The position numbers and the translations under genes are program-made. A stretch of 64,000 nt of DNA from Vulcanococcus sp. Clear-D1 (GTDB lineage: Bacteria; Cyanobacteriota; Cyanobacteriia; PCC-6307; Cyanobiaceae). How positions within the stretch are numbered: the stretch's first letter is position 1; each line of letters opens with the position of its first letter. Positions 1 through 8,931 of this stretch are shown in pieces. The notes below the pieces were generated by a model. The model worked only from the letters and a program-made list of their open reading frames with translations. It did not search any database and had not been told where the DNA came from. The stretch is taken from assembly GCF_014654725.1 (NCBI RefSeq), contig NZ_JACVZV010000030.1:62001-126000 (forward strand), in the 5' to 3' direction.

Positions 1-1
1 G

Positions 2-760
2 GAAATCGGCTATCTCACACTGCTCAGTGATCGCCCACCCCTCAATCAACCGCTGCTGCGCCGGGCTGTGGCCCTGAGCCTGGATCGTGAGCTGATCAGT
101 CAGCGGGTGAGCTACGGCATCCGGGCTCCGCTGCGTTCGCTCGTGCCGCCGCCGCTGGCTGGTTCAGAGCCGCCGGCCTGGCCGGCCTACAACCCCACAG
201 AAGCGCGCCAGCTGTACCAACAAGCCGGCTACTGCCAGGGGCGACGTTTCACCCTGCCGCTCACCTTCCGCTCCAATGTGCCGGCCGACAAGTTGTTTGC
301 CCTCACCTGGAAAGCACAGCTGCAACGCGACCTGAGCGACTGCGTGGCGTTGGAGATCACAGGCGTGGAATCCACCACGGCCTACCGCCAGCTGGCGGAT
401 GGCGCCTTCCCGATGATCCTGTTCGACTGGAGCGCCGATTACCCCGATCCCGACATCTACCTGGCGCCGATGCTTGCCTGCAGCAAACCGAAGGGCCAGC
501 AGTGCCTGGAGGGCAATGCCGCCGCCGCCGGCAGCTTCTGGAGCGCACCGGGTCTGCAGGCAGAGCTGGAGGTCAGTGAACGCCTCTCGGGCCCCACGCG
601 CCTGCCCCTGCTGCGCAAGCTGCAGCAGCGCACGGCGGCCGCAGCGGCCTACATCCCGGTGTGGCAGGTGGCGCCGCGGGCCTGGGCACAGCCACGGCTG
701 CGCCGACCCGTGTTTGATGGCAGCGGCCGCCTGGTGCTGCAGGCCCTGAGTGTTCGATGA
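2..760 (+). CDS. Peptide/nickel-type ABC transporter substrate-binding protein (C-terminal part)
   Basis: The frame is open from base 2 to the TGA at 758-760, so about 252 C-terminal residues of a family 5 extracellular solute-binding protein are present and the start lies before the window. Two family hallmarks are visible: an LRRAVALSLDRELI-like helix near the beginning of the fragment and a WSADYPDPDIYL segment that resembles the W-x-ADYPDP signature of DppA/OppA proteins. It would bind a peptide or similar solute in the periplasm. The stop overlaps the next start (ATGA), so it is coupled to the permease. The ligand cannot be read from the sequence. Confidence 0.87.
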   Translation, partial: EIGYLTLLSDRPPLNQPLLRRAVALSLDRELISQRVSYGIRAPLRSLVPPPLAGSEPPAWPAYNPTEARQLYQQAGYCQGRRFTLPLTFRSNVPADKLFALTWKAQLQRDLSDCVALEITGVESTTAYRQLADGAFPMILFDWSADYPDPDIYLAPMLACSKPKGQQCLEGNAAAAGSFWSAPGLQAELEVSERLSGPTRLPLLRKLQQRTAAAAAYIPVWQVAPRAWAQPRLRRPVFDGSGRLVLQALSVR

Positions 761-1776
761 GTCGCCGTCGCCATCTGCTGCGTTACCTGGCCAGCCGGCT
801 GGCGCTGGTGCCGGTGATGCTGTGGCTGATCGCCAGCCTGGTGTTCCTGCTGCTGCGCGTCGCTCCCGGGGATCCGATCGATGCCCTGCTGGGTTTGCGC
901 GCACCGCCGGAGGCCCGGGCACTGCTACGCCAGCAGCTGGGCCTCGACCAGCCCTTGCTGGTGCAATACGGCCGCTACCTCGTTGATCTGCTGCACGGCC
1001 AGCTGGGCGATTCGCTCACCAACAACGAACCAGTGACCGCCGTGATCGGCCACAGCCTGCCCGCCAGCCTGGAGCTGGGCGTGGTGGCGCTGTTGATCGC
1101 GGCGGTGTTGGGGATCGCGGTGGGGTTCAGCGGCATCGCCAGGCCGGAGGGTAAAACCGATCTGGCTGGGCGGCTCTATGGCATCGGCACCTATGCCCTG
1201 CCTCCCTTCTGGGCGGCGATGGTGGTGCAGTTGGTGTTGGCCGTGTGGCTGGGTTGGCTGCCGGTGGGAGGCCGGTTCCCTGCCACCTTGGTGCCGCCCA
1301 CGGGCAGTGGCTTTTATCTGCTCGACAGCCTGCTGGCGGGGAACACTCAGCAGTTCTGGGGAGCGCTGCGTCATCTGGTGCTCCCCGCCGCAACCCTGGG
1401 TTTGCTGCTCAGCGGTGTGTTTGCCAATGCCCTGCGGCTCAACCTGCGCCGCGCCCTGGATTCCGATTACGTGGAGGCGGCCCGCAGCCGCGGCCTGAGC
1501 GAACGGCGGGTGGTGCTACGCCACGCCCTACCCAATGCCCTGCTGCCGGTGCTCACGATCGCGGGCATCACCGTGGCCTCCCTGATCGGCGGGGCGCTGC
1601 TGATCGAAGTCACTTATTCCTGGCCCGGTGTGGCGTTCCGGCTGCAGGAGGCCATTGGCCAGCGGGATTACCCCGTGGTGCAGGGGATCGTGGTGGTCGT
1701 GGCGGCGCTGGTGGTGGCCGTGAGTGTGCTGGTGGATCTGCTGGTGGCGTTGCTGGATCCGCGGGTCAGTTTTTGA
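757..1776 (+). CDS. DppB-type ABC transporter permease
   Basis: This 339-residue membrane protein has an N-terminal transmembrane helix, a periplasmic segment, then a bundle of hydrophobic helices of the binding-protein-dependent permease fold. The cytoplasmic EAA loop is visible as EAARSRGLSERRVVLRHALP about two thirds along, which is where the ATPase docks. Length and layout fit DppB/OppB. The start ATG overlaps the stop of the binding protein. No second permease (DppC) or ATPase follows, because the next gene is convergent and its last 11 bases overlap the end of this one. Partners must lie upstream or elsewhere. Confidence 0.9.
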   Translation: MSRRRHLLRYLASRLALVPVMLWLIASLVFLLLRVAPGDPIDALLGLRAPPEARALLRQQLGLDQPLLVQYGRYLVDLLHGQLGDSLTNNEPVTAVIGHSLPASLELGVVALLIAAVLGIAVGFSGIARPEGKTDLAGRLYGIGTYALPPFWAAMVVQLVLAVWLGWLPVGGRFPATLVPPTGSGFYLLDSLLAGNTQQFWGALRHLVLPAATLGLLLSGVFANALRLNLRRALDSDYVEAARSRGLSERRVVLRHALPNALLPVLTIAGITVASLIGGALLIEVTYSWPGVAFRLQEAIGQRDYPVVQGIVVVVAALVVAVSVLVDLLVALLDPRVSF

Positions 1777-3334
1777 GGGCGTCGCTCCAGCTCTCCGCCT
1801 GGCGGCGGTTGAGCACATAGGCGGTCACGCCCCCGAGCTGGCGGCGCTGGGGTGCGATCCCCTGCGGCAGGGTGCTGAGGAAATCGGCAGTGAGCCCCAG
1901 GGTGAGGGCCTGCACCCGCTGGGGCTCGACCCCCACAAATTCCTCCCCCAGCTGGAACAGGGCCTGCTCCTGGCGATCAATGCGCACCGGCGAGAAGTGG
2001 CTTCCGCCCTCCAGCAGCACCAGGCGGCTCTGATGCTGTCCCTCGCGCAGGAACAACTGCAGCTGCTCCCCCAACGGTGGGGTAATCAGATCAAGACTGC
2101 CGCCCACCAGCAACACCGGCGCGGGCAGGGCGCGCAGACCGCGATGGGGCCAGAGCAGGCTGCCAAACCCATTGAGGCTCACCACCGCCTGCAGAGGTTG
2201 GGCCAGGGCTTGGACCGGCGGCAGCGACACATCCAGCAGCTGGCACTGCAGCAGCCGCGACAAGTTGGTGAGCGGGATGCCATCGAGGGCGCGATCGCAG
2301 CGGCGGGCCAGCCCCGATTCCGGCCGTAAGCCTGCCGCCAGCAGGCTGCTGAGCCCCCCCAGGGAATGGCCCATCAGCACCACCCGCTCCCCCAGCCGCG
2401 GCAACGGGCCCTGGTCCACCGCACGCACCACGGCCTGCAGATCCAGCACCCGATCACTGAGGGTTTCTGCCCCGGGCGGGGGACGCCGCCCCTCCAGCAG
2501 CTCCCGCACCGCCCGCTCATCACTGCCGGGATGATCCAGCAGCAGCACAGGCCACCCGCGCTGCTGCAACCCCGCCGCCAACCACTCCAGCTGGGCGGCA
2601 CTGCCTCCCAGGCCAGGGCTGAGCAACACCCAGGCCTGGCGAGATCCCGGCCAGATCTGCAGCTCGAGCGGCTGGCGGCGATGGGCCACCGGCAACAGCA
2701 ACCGTTCTGCGCTGGGCGCAGGGCCTGAGTCTGAGGCGACAGCCGGCCACAACTGGGACACCTGCCGCAGACGGAGCTGCTGCAGCGCTTGCAGCGCCGT
2801 GCTCTGCGCCACGATCTGCTGGCGCCACTGGGCCGCCAACTGCAGGCCGCCATCGAGATTCAGCACCAGGTTCTGGCTGGGCACCGCACGCAGCAGCTCA
2901 ATCGTGGTCACCTGGCTCCGGCGGGCGAGCAGCTCCTGCAGGGTTTGAAAGAGAAGCGGACCGGCGCTGCCGCCCTGGTCGGTGCTGATCAGCTGATCGA
3001 GCTCCTCCAGCACCCGCTGGCCGGCCCAGCTGGCCAAAAACTGCTGGGCGAACGAGCGGTCCTGCACCAGGGGAGCGCGCAGGATGCGCCGGAGCTGCTC
3101 CCGGCCACGGGGATCGAGTAGATCCAGCCAGGCGCGCAGATCCCCACTCGCATCGCCCGGCGAACGGCTCCAGGCCTCCAGCGCCACCAGATCAATCGGC
3201 AGGCGCAGGCCATCGAGCCGCACCTCAAGTTGCTCGGCCGCCTGGGCAGGGGTCAGCCACAGCAGGCCAGCCAGCAGACTGCGCAGCACCGCACGCAACG
3301 GTCGACGGGTTGGCACGAGCACAGATGCTGTCAA
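1766..3334 (-). CDS. Alpha/beta hydrolase with N-terminal DUF1400 domain, exported
   Basis: This 522-residue protein begins with a basic stretch and a hydrophobic segment ending TPAQA, a likely signal peptide of about 32 residues. Residues about 33-160 match the cyanobacterial DUF1400 domain by its pattern (RLDGLRLPIDLVALEAW, then the RAPLVQDRSFAQQFL segment). The catalytic domain follows, with the nucleophile elbow GHSLGG at residues 322-327 (Ser324), a later Asp in GSLDLITPP and a His in GGSHFSP. It is probably a secreted or periplasmic esterase/lipase-like enzyme of unknown substrate. It is divergent from the MFS gene, and the two starts overlap by about 25 bases. Confidence 0.86.
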   Translation of the reverse strand: MTASVLVPTRRPLRAVLRSLLAGLLWLTPAQAAEQLEVRLDGLRLPIDLVALEAWSRSPGDASGDLRAWLDLLDPRGREQLRRILRAPLVQDRSFAQQFLASWAGQRVLEELDQLISTDQGGSAGPLLFQTLQELLARRSQVTTIELLRAVPSQNLVLNLDGGLQLAAQWRQQIVAQSTALQALQQLRLRQVSQLWPAVASDSGPAPSAERLLLPVAHRRQPLELQIWPGSRQAWVLLSPGLGGSAAQLEWLAAGLQQRGWPVLLLDHPGSDERAVRELLEGRRPPPGAETLSDRVLDLQAVVRAVDQGPLPRLGERVVLMGHSLGGLSSLLAAGLRPESGLARRCDRALDGIPLTNLSRLLQCQLLDVSLPPVQALAQPLQAVVSLNGFGSLLWPHRGLRALPAPVLLVGGSLDLITPPLGEQLQLFLREGQHQSRLVLLEGGSHFSPVRIDRQEQALFQLGEEFVGVEPQRVQALTLGLTADFLSTLPQGIAPQRRQLGGVTAYVLNRRQAESWSDALKN

Positions 3335-4539
3335 CGGGCCGGCAGTGGTGGCACCAGTTTCCCGCGCCGCTGCGGGAGCTGGCCACTGTGCGGTTGGTGG
3401 CGAGTTTCGGCGCCGGGGGAGTGCTCTATCTCACCCCGATGGTGTTCCACCAGGCGGACTTCTCCGCCTCACAGGTGGGAAGCGGCCTTGCCGTGGCAGC
3501 ACTGGCGGGCACGCTGGGGCGCTTTGCCAGCGGCTGGCTGCTGGATCTGGGCCTGACCTGCGGCCTGCCGGTGCTCCTGGCCGGCCTGTGTGGCTTCCTC
3601 GGCGACACGCTGCTCCTGGGAGCGCACCACCAGCAGGGGTATGTGGCCGGCCAGGTGCTGCTCGGCCTGGCCGGTGGGCTCTATTGGCCCGCGGTGGAGC
3701 TGGCCGTGCCCCTCTGCTCAGCACCGATGGCCTCAGCGCGGGGCTATGCGCTCTCGCGCACGGCGGATGCAGGCGGGGTGGCCGCTGGCACCCTGGCCGG
3801 CGCCCTGCTGGCGCAACTGGGCCATCTGCGCGGGGTGTATCTGGTGGATATGACGGCGATCGTGGCCCTCGCCGCTCTGCTGCTCTGGCGGCCGCTGCCG
3901 CGGGCCCTCCAGGCCGGCCGCGCCGGCGTGCCGCCCGTGGCCTGGGGCGACTGGTTGCCGGCCCTGCTGCCGATGCTGCTGCTTTCGGTGGTGGCCACGG
4001 CGATTCCGGCCTTGATGCAGAGCGCCTTGCCGCTGGATCTGGTGCGGGGCGGGCTGGAGCGCGATGCCCAGCCGGAAGCGATCAGCGCCCTGCTGATCGG
4101 GCTGCCCCTGGCCCTGCTGCTGCTGATTCAGTGGCCCGTGGGTCAGGCCCTGGCACGCCGCTCGGTGGCGGTGGGGCTTGGGCTGAGCATGGTGTGCTTC
4201 AGCGGTGGCACGGCCTTGCTCGCCCTGTCGGCCCTGAGCGATCAGGGCATCGTGATGGTGGTTCTGGCCCTGATGCTGCTGGCCTTCGGGCAAGCGGCCT
4301 TCCTGCCCACGTCCACCGAAGCGGTGGTGGAGCTGAGCCCCGAAGGCCATGGCGGCCTGGCCATGGCGCTGTTCTCCCAATGCTTTGCCCTCAGCGCCTT
4401 CGGAGCACCGCTCCTGGCCGGCCTGCTGCTGGATGGCCAGGGCCACGGGCTGGTGCTCTGGTTGCTGATGGCGCTGGTGTGCGGGCTGTGCCTGCTGCTG
4501 ATCGGGCCCATCCGCCGCCGGGCTCACGTGAAGGGCTGA
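3310..4539 (+). CDS. Major facilitator superfamily transporter
   Basis: This protein of about 400 residues is strongly hydrophobic, with roughly twelve predicted membrane helices in two halves separated by a polar loop near the middle. Small-residue-rich helices (for example LAVAALAGTLGRFASGWLLD, which carries the loop 2-3-like G-R-x-x-x-G pattern) fit MFS carriers. The chosen GTG lies inside the opposite hydrolase reading frame; an ATG five codons later (3325) is an equally good start. The substrate is unknown. No partner gene is linked. Confidence 0.82.
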   Translation: MARAQMLSTGRQWWHQFPAPLRELATVRLVASFGAGGVLYLTPMVFHQADFSASQVGSGLAVAALAGTLGRFASGWLLDLGLTCGLPVLLAGLCGFLGDTLLLGAHHQQGYVAGQVLLGLAGGLYWPAVELAVPLCSAPMASARGYALSRTADAGGVAAGTLAGALLAQLGHLRGVYLVDMTAIVALAALLLWRPLPRALQAGRAGVPPVAWGDWLPALLPMLLLSVVATAIPALMQSALPLDLVRGGLERDAQPEAISALLIGLPLALLLLIQWPVGQALARRSVAVGLGLSMVCFSGGTALLALSALSDQGIVMVVLALMLLAFGQAAFLPTSTEAVVELSPEGHGGLAMALFSQCFALSAFGAPLLAGLLLDGQGHGLVLWLLMALVCGLCLLLIGPIRRRAHVKG

Positions 4540-4624
4540 AACCGAGGCAGGCCGAGGCAGGCCAAGCCCGACACATGCCGGCAGCCGCGGCAGACCGCAC
4601 AATCAAGGCAGTGCTGCCAGGCCC

Positions 4625-5521
4625 ATGGCTGTTCACGATCACGGTCGCCGTCACCCGCAGCAGCACATCGGCCGTGCCGGCCTGGCCTCCGCCTTCCGTT
4701 GGAGCATCCTGCTGAACACGGCGCTCTCATTGGCGCAGATCGTGATCGGCATCGGCTTCGGCTCACTGGCGCTGATCGGCGATGCCTTGCACAACCTGGG
4801 CGATGTGGCCGGGCTGGCCCTGGGCTGGGGCGCAGAACGCCTCAGCACCCGGCCGCCGAGTGAACGCTTCACCTACGGCTTCGGACGCAGCACCCAGCTC
4901 GCGGCCCTGAGCAATGGCGTGCTGGTGGCGATGGCCTCAGCGGTGGTGGTGGTGGAAGCGATCCAGCGGCTGCATAACCCGCAACCGCTGGTGAGCGGGC
5001 CGGTGGCCTGGGCCGCCGCGGCGGGCATCGCGGTGAATCTGGGATCCGCGCGCCTCTTCGGCCATGGCGGGCACAACGGTCATTCCCACGACCTCAATCG
5101 CCGCGCTGCGGTGGTGCATCTGATCAGCGATGCCTTGGTCTCGCTGGCGGTTCTCCTGAGCGCCTTGCTGGTGGGCCTCACCGGCTGGCATTGGCTGGAC
5201 CCACTCACCGCCATTGGGGTGGGCATCGCCGTGGGCTACACGGGGGTGGTGCTGATCCGTGATGCGCTGGTGGTGCTGCTCGATGGCATCCCCAGCCACA
5301 TCCAACCCGAACAAGTGCGCGCCACCCTGTTGGCCCTACCTGGGGTGGTGGACGTGCACCACGTGCACATTTGGAGCCTGAGCACGAGCCAGGTGGCCCT
5401 CACCGCTCACCTGTGCCGCCGCGACAGCGGCATGGGCGATCTGGAACTGCTGCATTGCGCCAAGGACGCCCTGGCCGCCATCGGGGTTGAGCACAGCACG
5501 CTGCAGCTGGAGCCGGCCTGA
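4625..5521 (+). CDS. Cation diffusion facilitator (CDF) metal exporter
   Basis: This 298-residue protein has six predicted membrane helices and a cytoplasmic C-terminal ferredoxin-like domain. Two metal-site motifs of the form HxxxD can be seen, HNLGD in helix 2 and HLISD in helix 5. A His-rich N-terminus (HDHGRRHPQQH) and a His-rich loop between helices 4 and 5 (GHGGHNGHSHD) indicate zinc-type handling as in CzcD/ZitB. It probably exports Zn2+ or related divalent cations using the proton gradient. The gene stands alone, and a small convergent gene ends 12 bases away. Confidence 0.92.
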   Translation: MAVHDHGRRHPQQHIGRAGLASAFRWSILLNTALSLAQIVIGIGFGSLALIGDALHNLGDVAGLALGWGAERLSTRPPSERFTYGFGRSTQLAALSNGVLVAMASAVVVVEAIQRLHNPQPLVSGPVAWAAAAGIAVNLGSARLFGHGGHNGHSHDLNRRAAVVHLISDALVSLAVLLSALLVGLTGWHWLDPLTAIGVGIAVGYTGVVLIRDALVVLLDGIPSHIQPEQVRATLLALPGVVDVHHVHIWSLSTSQVALTAHLCRRDSGMGDLELLHCAKDALAAIGVEHSTLQLEPA

Positions 5522-5533
5522 AGACAGAGGGGC

Positions 5534-5713
5534 TCAGCCCTTGCTCACCTTGGCGGTCCAAGCCTCATGGGGGAGGGGCTCGGTGCCGTACTCCCAGTCG
5601 TCGTAGTCGGGGTCGTTGCGGATCTGCTGGTGCACCTGCTTCTGCACGTCAAAGTCGTGCTGCTGAGTGGCGTCCTGCTGGGTGGGGTCGCCGGCCTGCT
5701 GCTGCTCCGTCAT
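5534..5713 (-). CDS. Small conserved hypothetical protein
   Basis: A 59-residue, hydrophilic protein starting at ATG 5713 (a TTG 33 bases upstream is in frame but less likely). The N-terminal half is very rich in Gln and Asp (TEQQQAGDPTQQDATQQ), and the C-terminal half carries an acidic-aromatic patch, NDPDYDDWEYGTEPLPHEAW. There is no signal peptide, membrane segment or Cys. I do not recognise a function. It lies downstream of a strong hairpin, so it is probably transcribed separately from the DUF1400 gene. Confidence 0.6.
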   Translation of the reverse strand: MTEQQQAGDPTQQDATQQHDFDVQKQVHQQIRNDPDYDDWEYGTEPLPHEAWTAKVSKG

Positions 5714-5754
5714 GGGGCTCAGTGGGGTCCACCCATTGTGAGGCAAACCAGCAC

Positions 5755-5777
5755 GGGCGGCTCGCTGGGAGCCGCCC
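5755..5777 (-). terminator. Terminator-like GC hairpin
   Basis: A perfect 9-bp stem (GGGCGGCTC / GAGCCGCCC) closes a 5-base loop. It lies 27 bases beyond the stop of the minus-strand DUF1400 gene and before the start of the next minus-strand gene. There is no clean T-run after it on either strand, so it may be an atypical terminator or an mRNA-stabilising structure. Confidence 0.45.
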
Positions 5778-5803
5778 GGGGGCTCACCGGAACCCCATGG
5801 CGA

Positions 5804-6394
5804 TCACCAGAGGCCGCGCACAGGAGCAGGAGCGGGAGTCGCTTCCGAGACCTGGGTGTAGGCGGCGATGCAGGCCGGTGTATTCACATACCAACTCAGC
5901 AGCGAAGTCTTGCGCTGGGTGTTGGAAGGATCCACGTTGCACACATCCATCGCGCCCTGCAGCCGCTCATCCACAGGCAGCAGGTTCATCATGCCGAAAC
6001 CGGAGAGATTGCCATCCACGGAATCGAGAATGATGGCGCTGCGCACAGCCTGAAGGCTGTTCTGCTGGCTGTAATAAGGGGTGTAGTTGTTCTGGCCGAT
6101 GCTGTTCTGCAGGAACTGCACGCCCTTATCGCTGTACAGGAAATCAGCCACAGCAACCACATCAACGGCATAGGCCTTCGATAGCCCCTGCTGGAGTTCG
6201 TCCTGGCTGTAGCCGGAGCGAGAGATCAGGCCGTTGGGCACCGGTGTGTCGTTGGTGCCCTCCAGGGGATTGAGCACATCGGAGCGGGGACCAACGCAAT
6301 TCACACACACAGTGCGGGCCGTGAGGGGAATGGCCTGGGCTGCGCTGCCGAACACAACGGCAGCACCGGCAAGACCGGCAAGAACCTTGATCAT
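5804..6394 (-). CDS. Secreted stand-alone DUF1400-like protein
   Basis: The likely start is ATG 6394, which gives a classic signal peptide (MIKVLAGLAGAAVVFGSAAQA) and about 196 residues; ATG 6415 would add seven residues. The mature part contains the DUF1400 pattern seen in cyanobacterial alpha/beta hydrolases (DVVAVADFLYSDKGVQFLQ, then LQAVRSAIILDSVDGNLSG). No hydrolase domain follows: there is no G-x-S-x-G elbow, and the protein ends with a Pro/Ala-rich tail. Two Cys near the N-terminus (CVNC) and two near the C-terminus could pair in the periplasm. Function unknown. The ORF could extend upstream to 6538, but that would bury the signal peptide. Confidence 0.7.
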   Translation of the reverse strand: MIKVLAGLAGAAVVFGSAAQAIPLTARTVCVNCVGPRSDVLNPLEGTNDTPVPNGLISRSGYSQDELQQGLSKAYAVDVVAVADFLYSDKGVQFLQNSIGQNNYTPYYSQQNSLQAVRSAIILDSVDGNLSGFGMMNLLPVDERLQGAMDVCNVDPSNTQRKTSLLSWYVNTPACIAAYTQVSEATPAPAPVRGLW

Positions 6395-6545
6395 GGAATC
6401 GCGAAGGGGATACATGCCATTGCTAGCGATCGTTCGCTGAAGCGGCATCCATCTGTAAGCCTTCGTGGGAAGAGCGCAGCACATACGCCACAACCCCCAT
6501 CTCGAGGATTGACTATTGCTGCTAGAGCCTGGCTGCAACTAGGCC

Positions 6546-7637
6546 CTACACATTGAACAGAAACTCCATCACATCGCCCTCATCCACCACGTACTCCTTG
6601 CCTTCAGCCCGTAGCCAACCCTTGTTACGCGCCTCGGCCAGGGAACCGGCCTCGAGCAGCTGCTGGTAGCCAATGGTCTGGGCGCGGATGAAGCCGCGTT
6701 CGAAGTCGGTGTGGATCACGCCGGCCGCCTGGGGGGCGGTCATGCCGGCCTTGATCGTCCAGGCGCGGGTTTCCTTCTCACCGGTGGTGAAGTAGGTGCG
6801 AAGGCCCAGCAGGCTGTAGGTGGCGCGGATCAGGCTTTGCAGACCACCTTCCTCAACCCCGAGACCCGCCAGAAATTCAGCACGTTCTTCCTCCGGCAGT
6901 TCGATCAGCTCAGCTTCCACCTGGGCACTGATGCGCACGGTGCCGGCACCTTCCTGCTTGGCCAGGGTGGCCACTTCCTCGCAGTAGGCGTTGCCTGAGG
7001 CCAGATCGTCTTCGCTCACATTGGTGGCGTAGATGATCGGCTTGGCGGTGAGCAGCCCCAGGGGCTTCACCATCGCCGCCTCCTCATCCGTGAGATCAAC
7101 GCTGCGGGCCGCGCCGCCCTGCTCCAACACCGCCTGGATGCGCTCAAGGGCCGCATCCTCCACCTGGGCTTCCTTGCTGGTGCGCACCTGCTTCTTCAAG
7201 CGCTCACGCCGCTTCTCCACCTGGCTCAGATCCGCCAGACCAAGCTCCAGATTGATCACTTCGGCGTCGCGGGCCGGGCCCACCGAGCCGCTCACGTGGA
7301 TCACGTCGTCGTTTTCGAAGCAGCGCACCACGTGCACGATCGCGTCGACTTCGCGGATGTTGGCCAGGAACTTGTTGCCCAGGCCCTCGCCCTGGCTGGC
7401 GCCCTTCACCAAGCCAGCGATATCCACAAACTCCACCCGCGTGGGAATGATCTCCTTGCTGCGACTGAGATCAGACAGCTGCTGCAGCCGCGGATCCGGA
7501 ACCGCCACCACGCCCGAATTGGGCTCGATGGTGCAGAAGGGATAGTTGGCCGCCTCGGCCTGGGCATTGGCCACAAGGGCGTTGAACAGGGTCGACTTGC
7601 CCACATTGGGCAGCCCCACGATTCCGGCTTTAAGCAT
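6546..7637 (-). CDS. ychF: Redox-regulated ATPase YchF
   Basis: A 363-residue protein of the normal YchF/OLA1 length. The N-terminal P-loop is GLPNVGKST. The family is an Obg-like P-loop protein that prefers ATP over GTP. A coiled-coil insertion (about residues 130-200) and the C-terminal TGS domain (ending [14 protein letters not shown]) are visible. It binds ribosomes and responds to oxidative stress in bacteria that have been studied. It stands as a single gene. Its start is separated by over 100 bases from the divergent efflux adaptor. Confidence 0.97.
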   Translation of the reverse strand: MLKAGIVGLPNVGKSTLFNALVANAQAEAANYPFCTIEPNSGVVAVPDPRLQQLSDLSRSKEIIPTRVEFVDIAGLVKGASQGEGLGNKFLANIREVDAIVHVVRCFENDDVIHVSGSVGPARDAEVINLELGLADLSQVEKRRERLKKQVRTSKEAQVEDAALERIQAVLEQGGAARSVDLTDEEAAMVKPLGLLTAKPIIYATNVSEDDLASGNAYCEEVATLAKQEGAGTVRISAQVEAELIELPEEERAEFLAGLGVEEGGLQSLIRATYSLLGLRTYFTTGEKETRAWTIKAGMTAPQAAGVIHTDFERGFIRAQTIGYQQLLEAGSLAEARNKGWLRAEGKEYVVDEGDVMEFLFNV

Positions 7638-7750
7638 GCGGGGAATCTACGAACCGCCCTCCGAGCACTCCGGCGGTGATCCACCCCACAGCTCAGGGGT
7701 GCGACCAGGAAGACTGGAACGAGCGCCAGCGCAGGACCATTCCCTCCTCA

Positions 7751-8920
7751 ATGCTCCACTCCCCTCCCACGCGCGAGGGCAAGCCGCTGCCAGCCGCCGC
7801 ACGTTTCAACCAGCGCTGGCTCAAACGCAAGCGACTCTGGGCTGGGCTGCTGGCCGGCGCGCTGGTGATCGGAGGGGGCAGCGCCCTGCTCAGCCAACGG
7901 CGCAGCAGCGGTCAGCAGCGCAGCCTGTCCACCTACACCGTGCTGGCCCGCCAAGGGAGCCTGCCGGGCGTAATTACCGCCAGCGGAGAGCTGGAGGCCT
8001 TCCGCAAGGTGAATGTGAGCCCCAAGCGCCAAGGGGTGCTGGAGAAGCTGTTTGTGGAGGAAGGCGACAGCGTGCGGGCGGGCCAGGCCCTGGCCCTGAT
8101 GGATAGCGGCGACCTCACCGACCGCCTCGATGAACTGCGGGCCCAGGTGCGCTCCGCCAAGGCTCAGCTCAGCCGCAGCCAGAGCGAACTGCAACGCCGC
8201 GAAGCGCTGATCCGCCAAGGCGGCATCAGCATGGACGACTACAACAGCGCACGGTCGAGCTACTTCGTCGACAAGGCCGCGGTGGAGGCAGCCCAGCAAC
8301 GGCTGGATGCCCGGCTGATCGAGCGCGGTGATCTCACCGTTCGAGCGCCCTTCACCGGCGTGGTGACCGCCCGCTTCGCGGATCCAGGCGCCTTCGTCAC
8401 GCCCACCACCTCAGCGTCGGCATCGGCCGGCGCCAGCAGCTCCTCGATCGTGGAACTGGCCCAGGGGCTGGAAGCCGTGGCCAAGGTGCCCGAGAGCGAC
8501 ATCGGCCGCATCCAGGTGGGCCAGAGCGCCTCGGTGCGGGTGGATTCCTTCCCCGATCGTCGCTTCCCGGCCCGGGTGCGCCAGATCGCACCCCGCGCCG
8601 AAAAGCTCAACAACGTCACCTCCTTCGAAGTGAAACTGCAGCTGATCGATCCACCACCGGAACTGCGCATCGGCATGACCGCCGACATCGACTTCAGCAC
8701 CGGCACCCTGGCCGCCCGCACCGTGATCCCCACCGTGGCGGTGGTGACCGAACAGGGCAAACCCGGTGTGCTGCTGGTGGGCCCAGGCAATCAGCCCACC
8801 TTCCAGGCCGTGACGCTGGGAGCCAGCAGTGGCAAGGACACCCAGATCCTCGAAGGCCTCAAACCAGGCACCCGGGTGTTCATCGACCTGCCGCCCTGGG
8901 CCAAGAAAAAGCGCGAGTGA
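7751..8920 (+). CDS. Efflux RND/ABC periplasmic adaptor (HlyD/MFP family)
   Basis: Starting at ATG 7751 the protein has 389 residues: a short basic cytoplasmic tail, one membrane anchor (LWAGLLAGALVIGGGSALL), a lipoyl-like half motif (SGELEAFRKVNVSPKRQGVLEKL), an alpha-helical hairpin rich in Gln/Arg, the second lipoyl half (DLTVRAPFTGVVT) and a beta-barrel. This is the membrane-fusion subunit of a tripartite exporter, close to the MacA/DevB type. A GTG at 7676 would give a longer, unlikely N-terminus. No permease or ATPase is adjacent; a MacB/DevA-type ATPase sits at 50219. Confidence 0.88.
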   Translation: MLHSPPTREGKPLPAAARFNQRWLKRKRLWAGLLAGALVIGGGSALLSQRRSSGQQRSLSTYTVLARQGSLPGVITASGELEAFRKVNVSPKRQGVLEKLFVEEGDSVRAGQALALMDSGDLTDRLDELRAQVRSAKAQLSRSQSELQRREALIRQGGISMDDYNSARSSYFVDKAAVEAAQQRLDARLIERGDLTVRAPFTGVVTARFADPGAFVTPTTSASASAGASSSSIVELAQGLEAVAKVPESDIGRIQVGQSASVRVDSFPDRRFPARVRQIAPRAEKLNNVTSFEVKLQLIDPPPELRIGMTADIDFSTGTLAARTVIPTVAVVTEQGKPGVLLVGPGNQPTFQAVTLGASSGKDTQILEGLKPGTRVFIDLPPWAKKKRE

Positions 8921-8931
8921 TGCTGCGCCGC

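Noticed and set aside
4544-4566. Tandem GAGGCAGGCC repeat between the MFS and CDF genes
   Set aside because: Only two copies of a 10-base word in GC-rich spacer; too little to call a functional repeat.
3084-4715. A 543-codon plus-strand frame overlapping the MFS gene
   Set aside because: Arg/Gly/Pro-rich low-complexity translation in a shifted frame; the MFS frame is the one with membrane helices.
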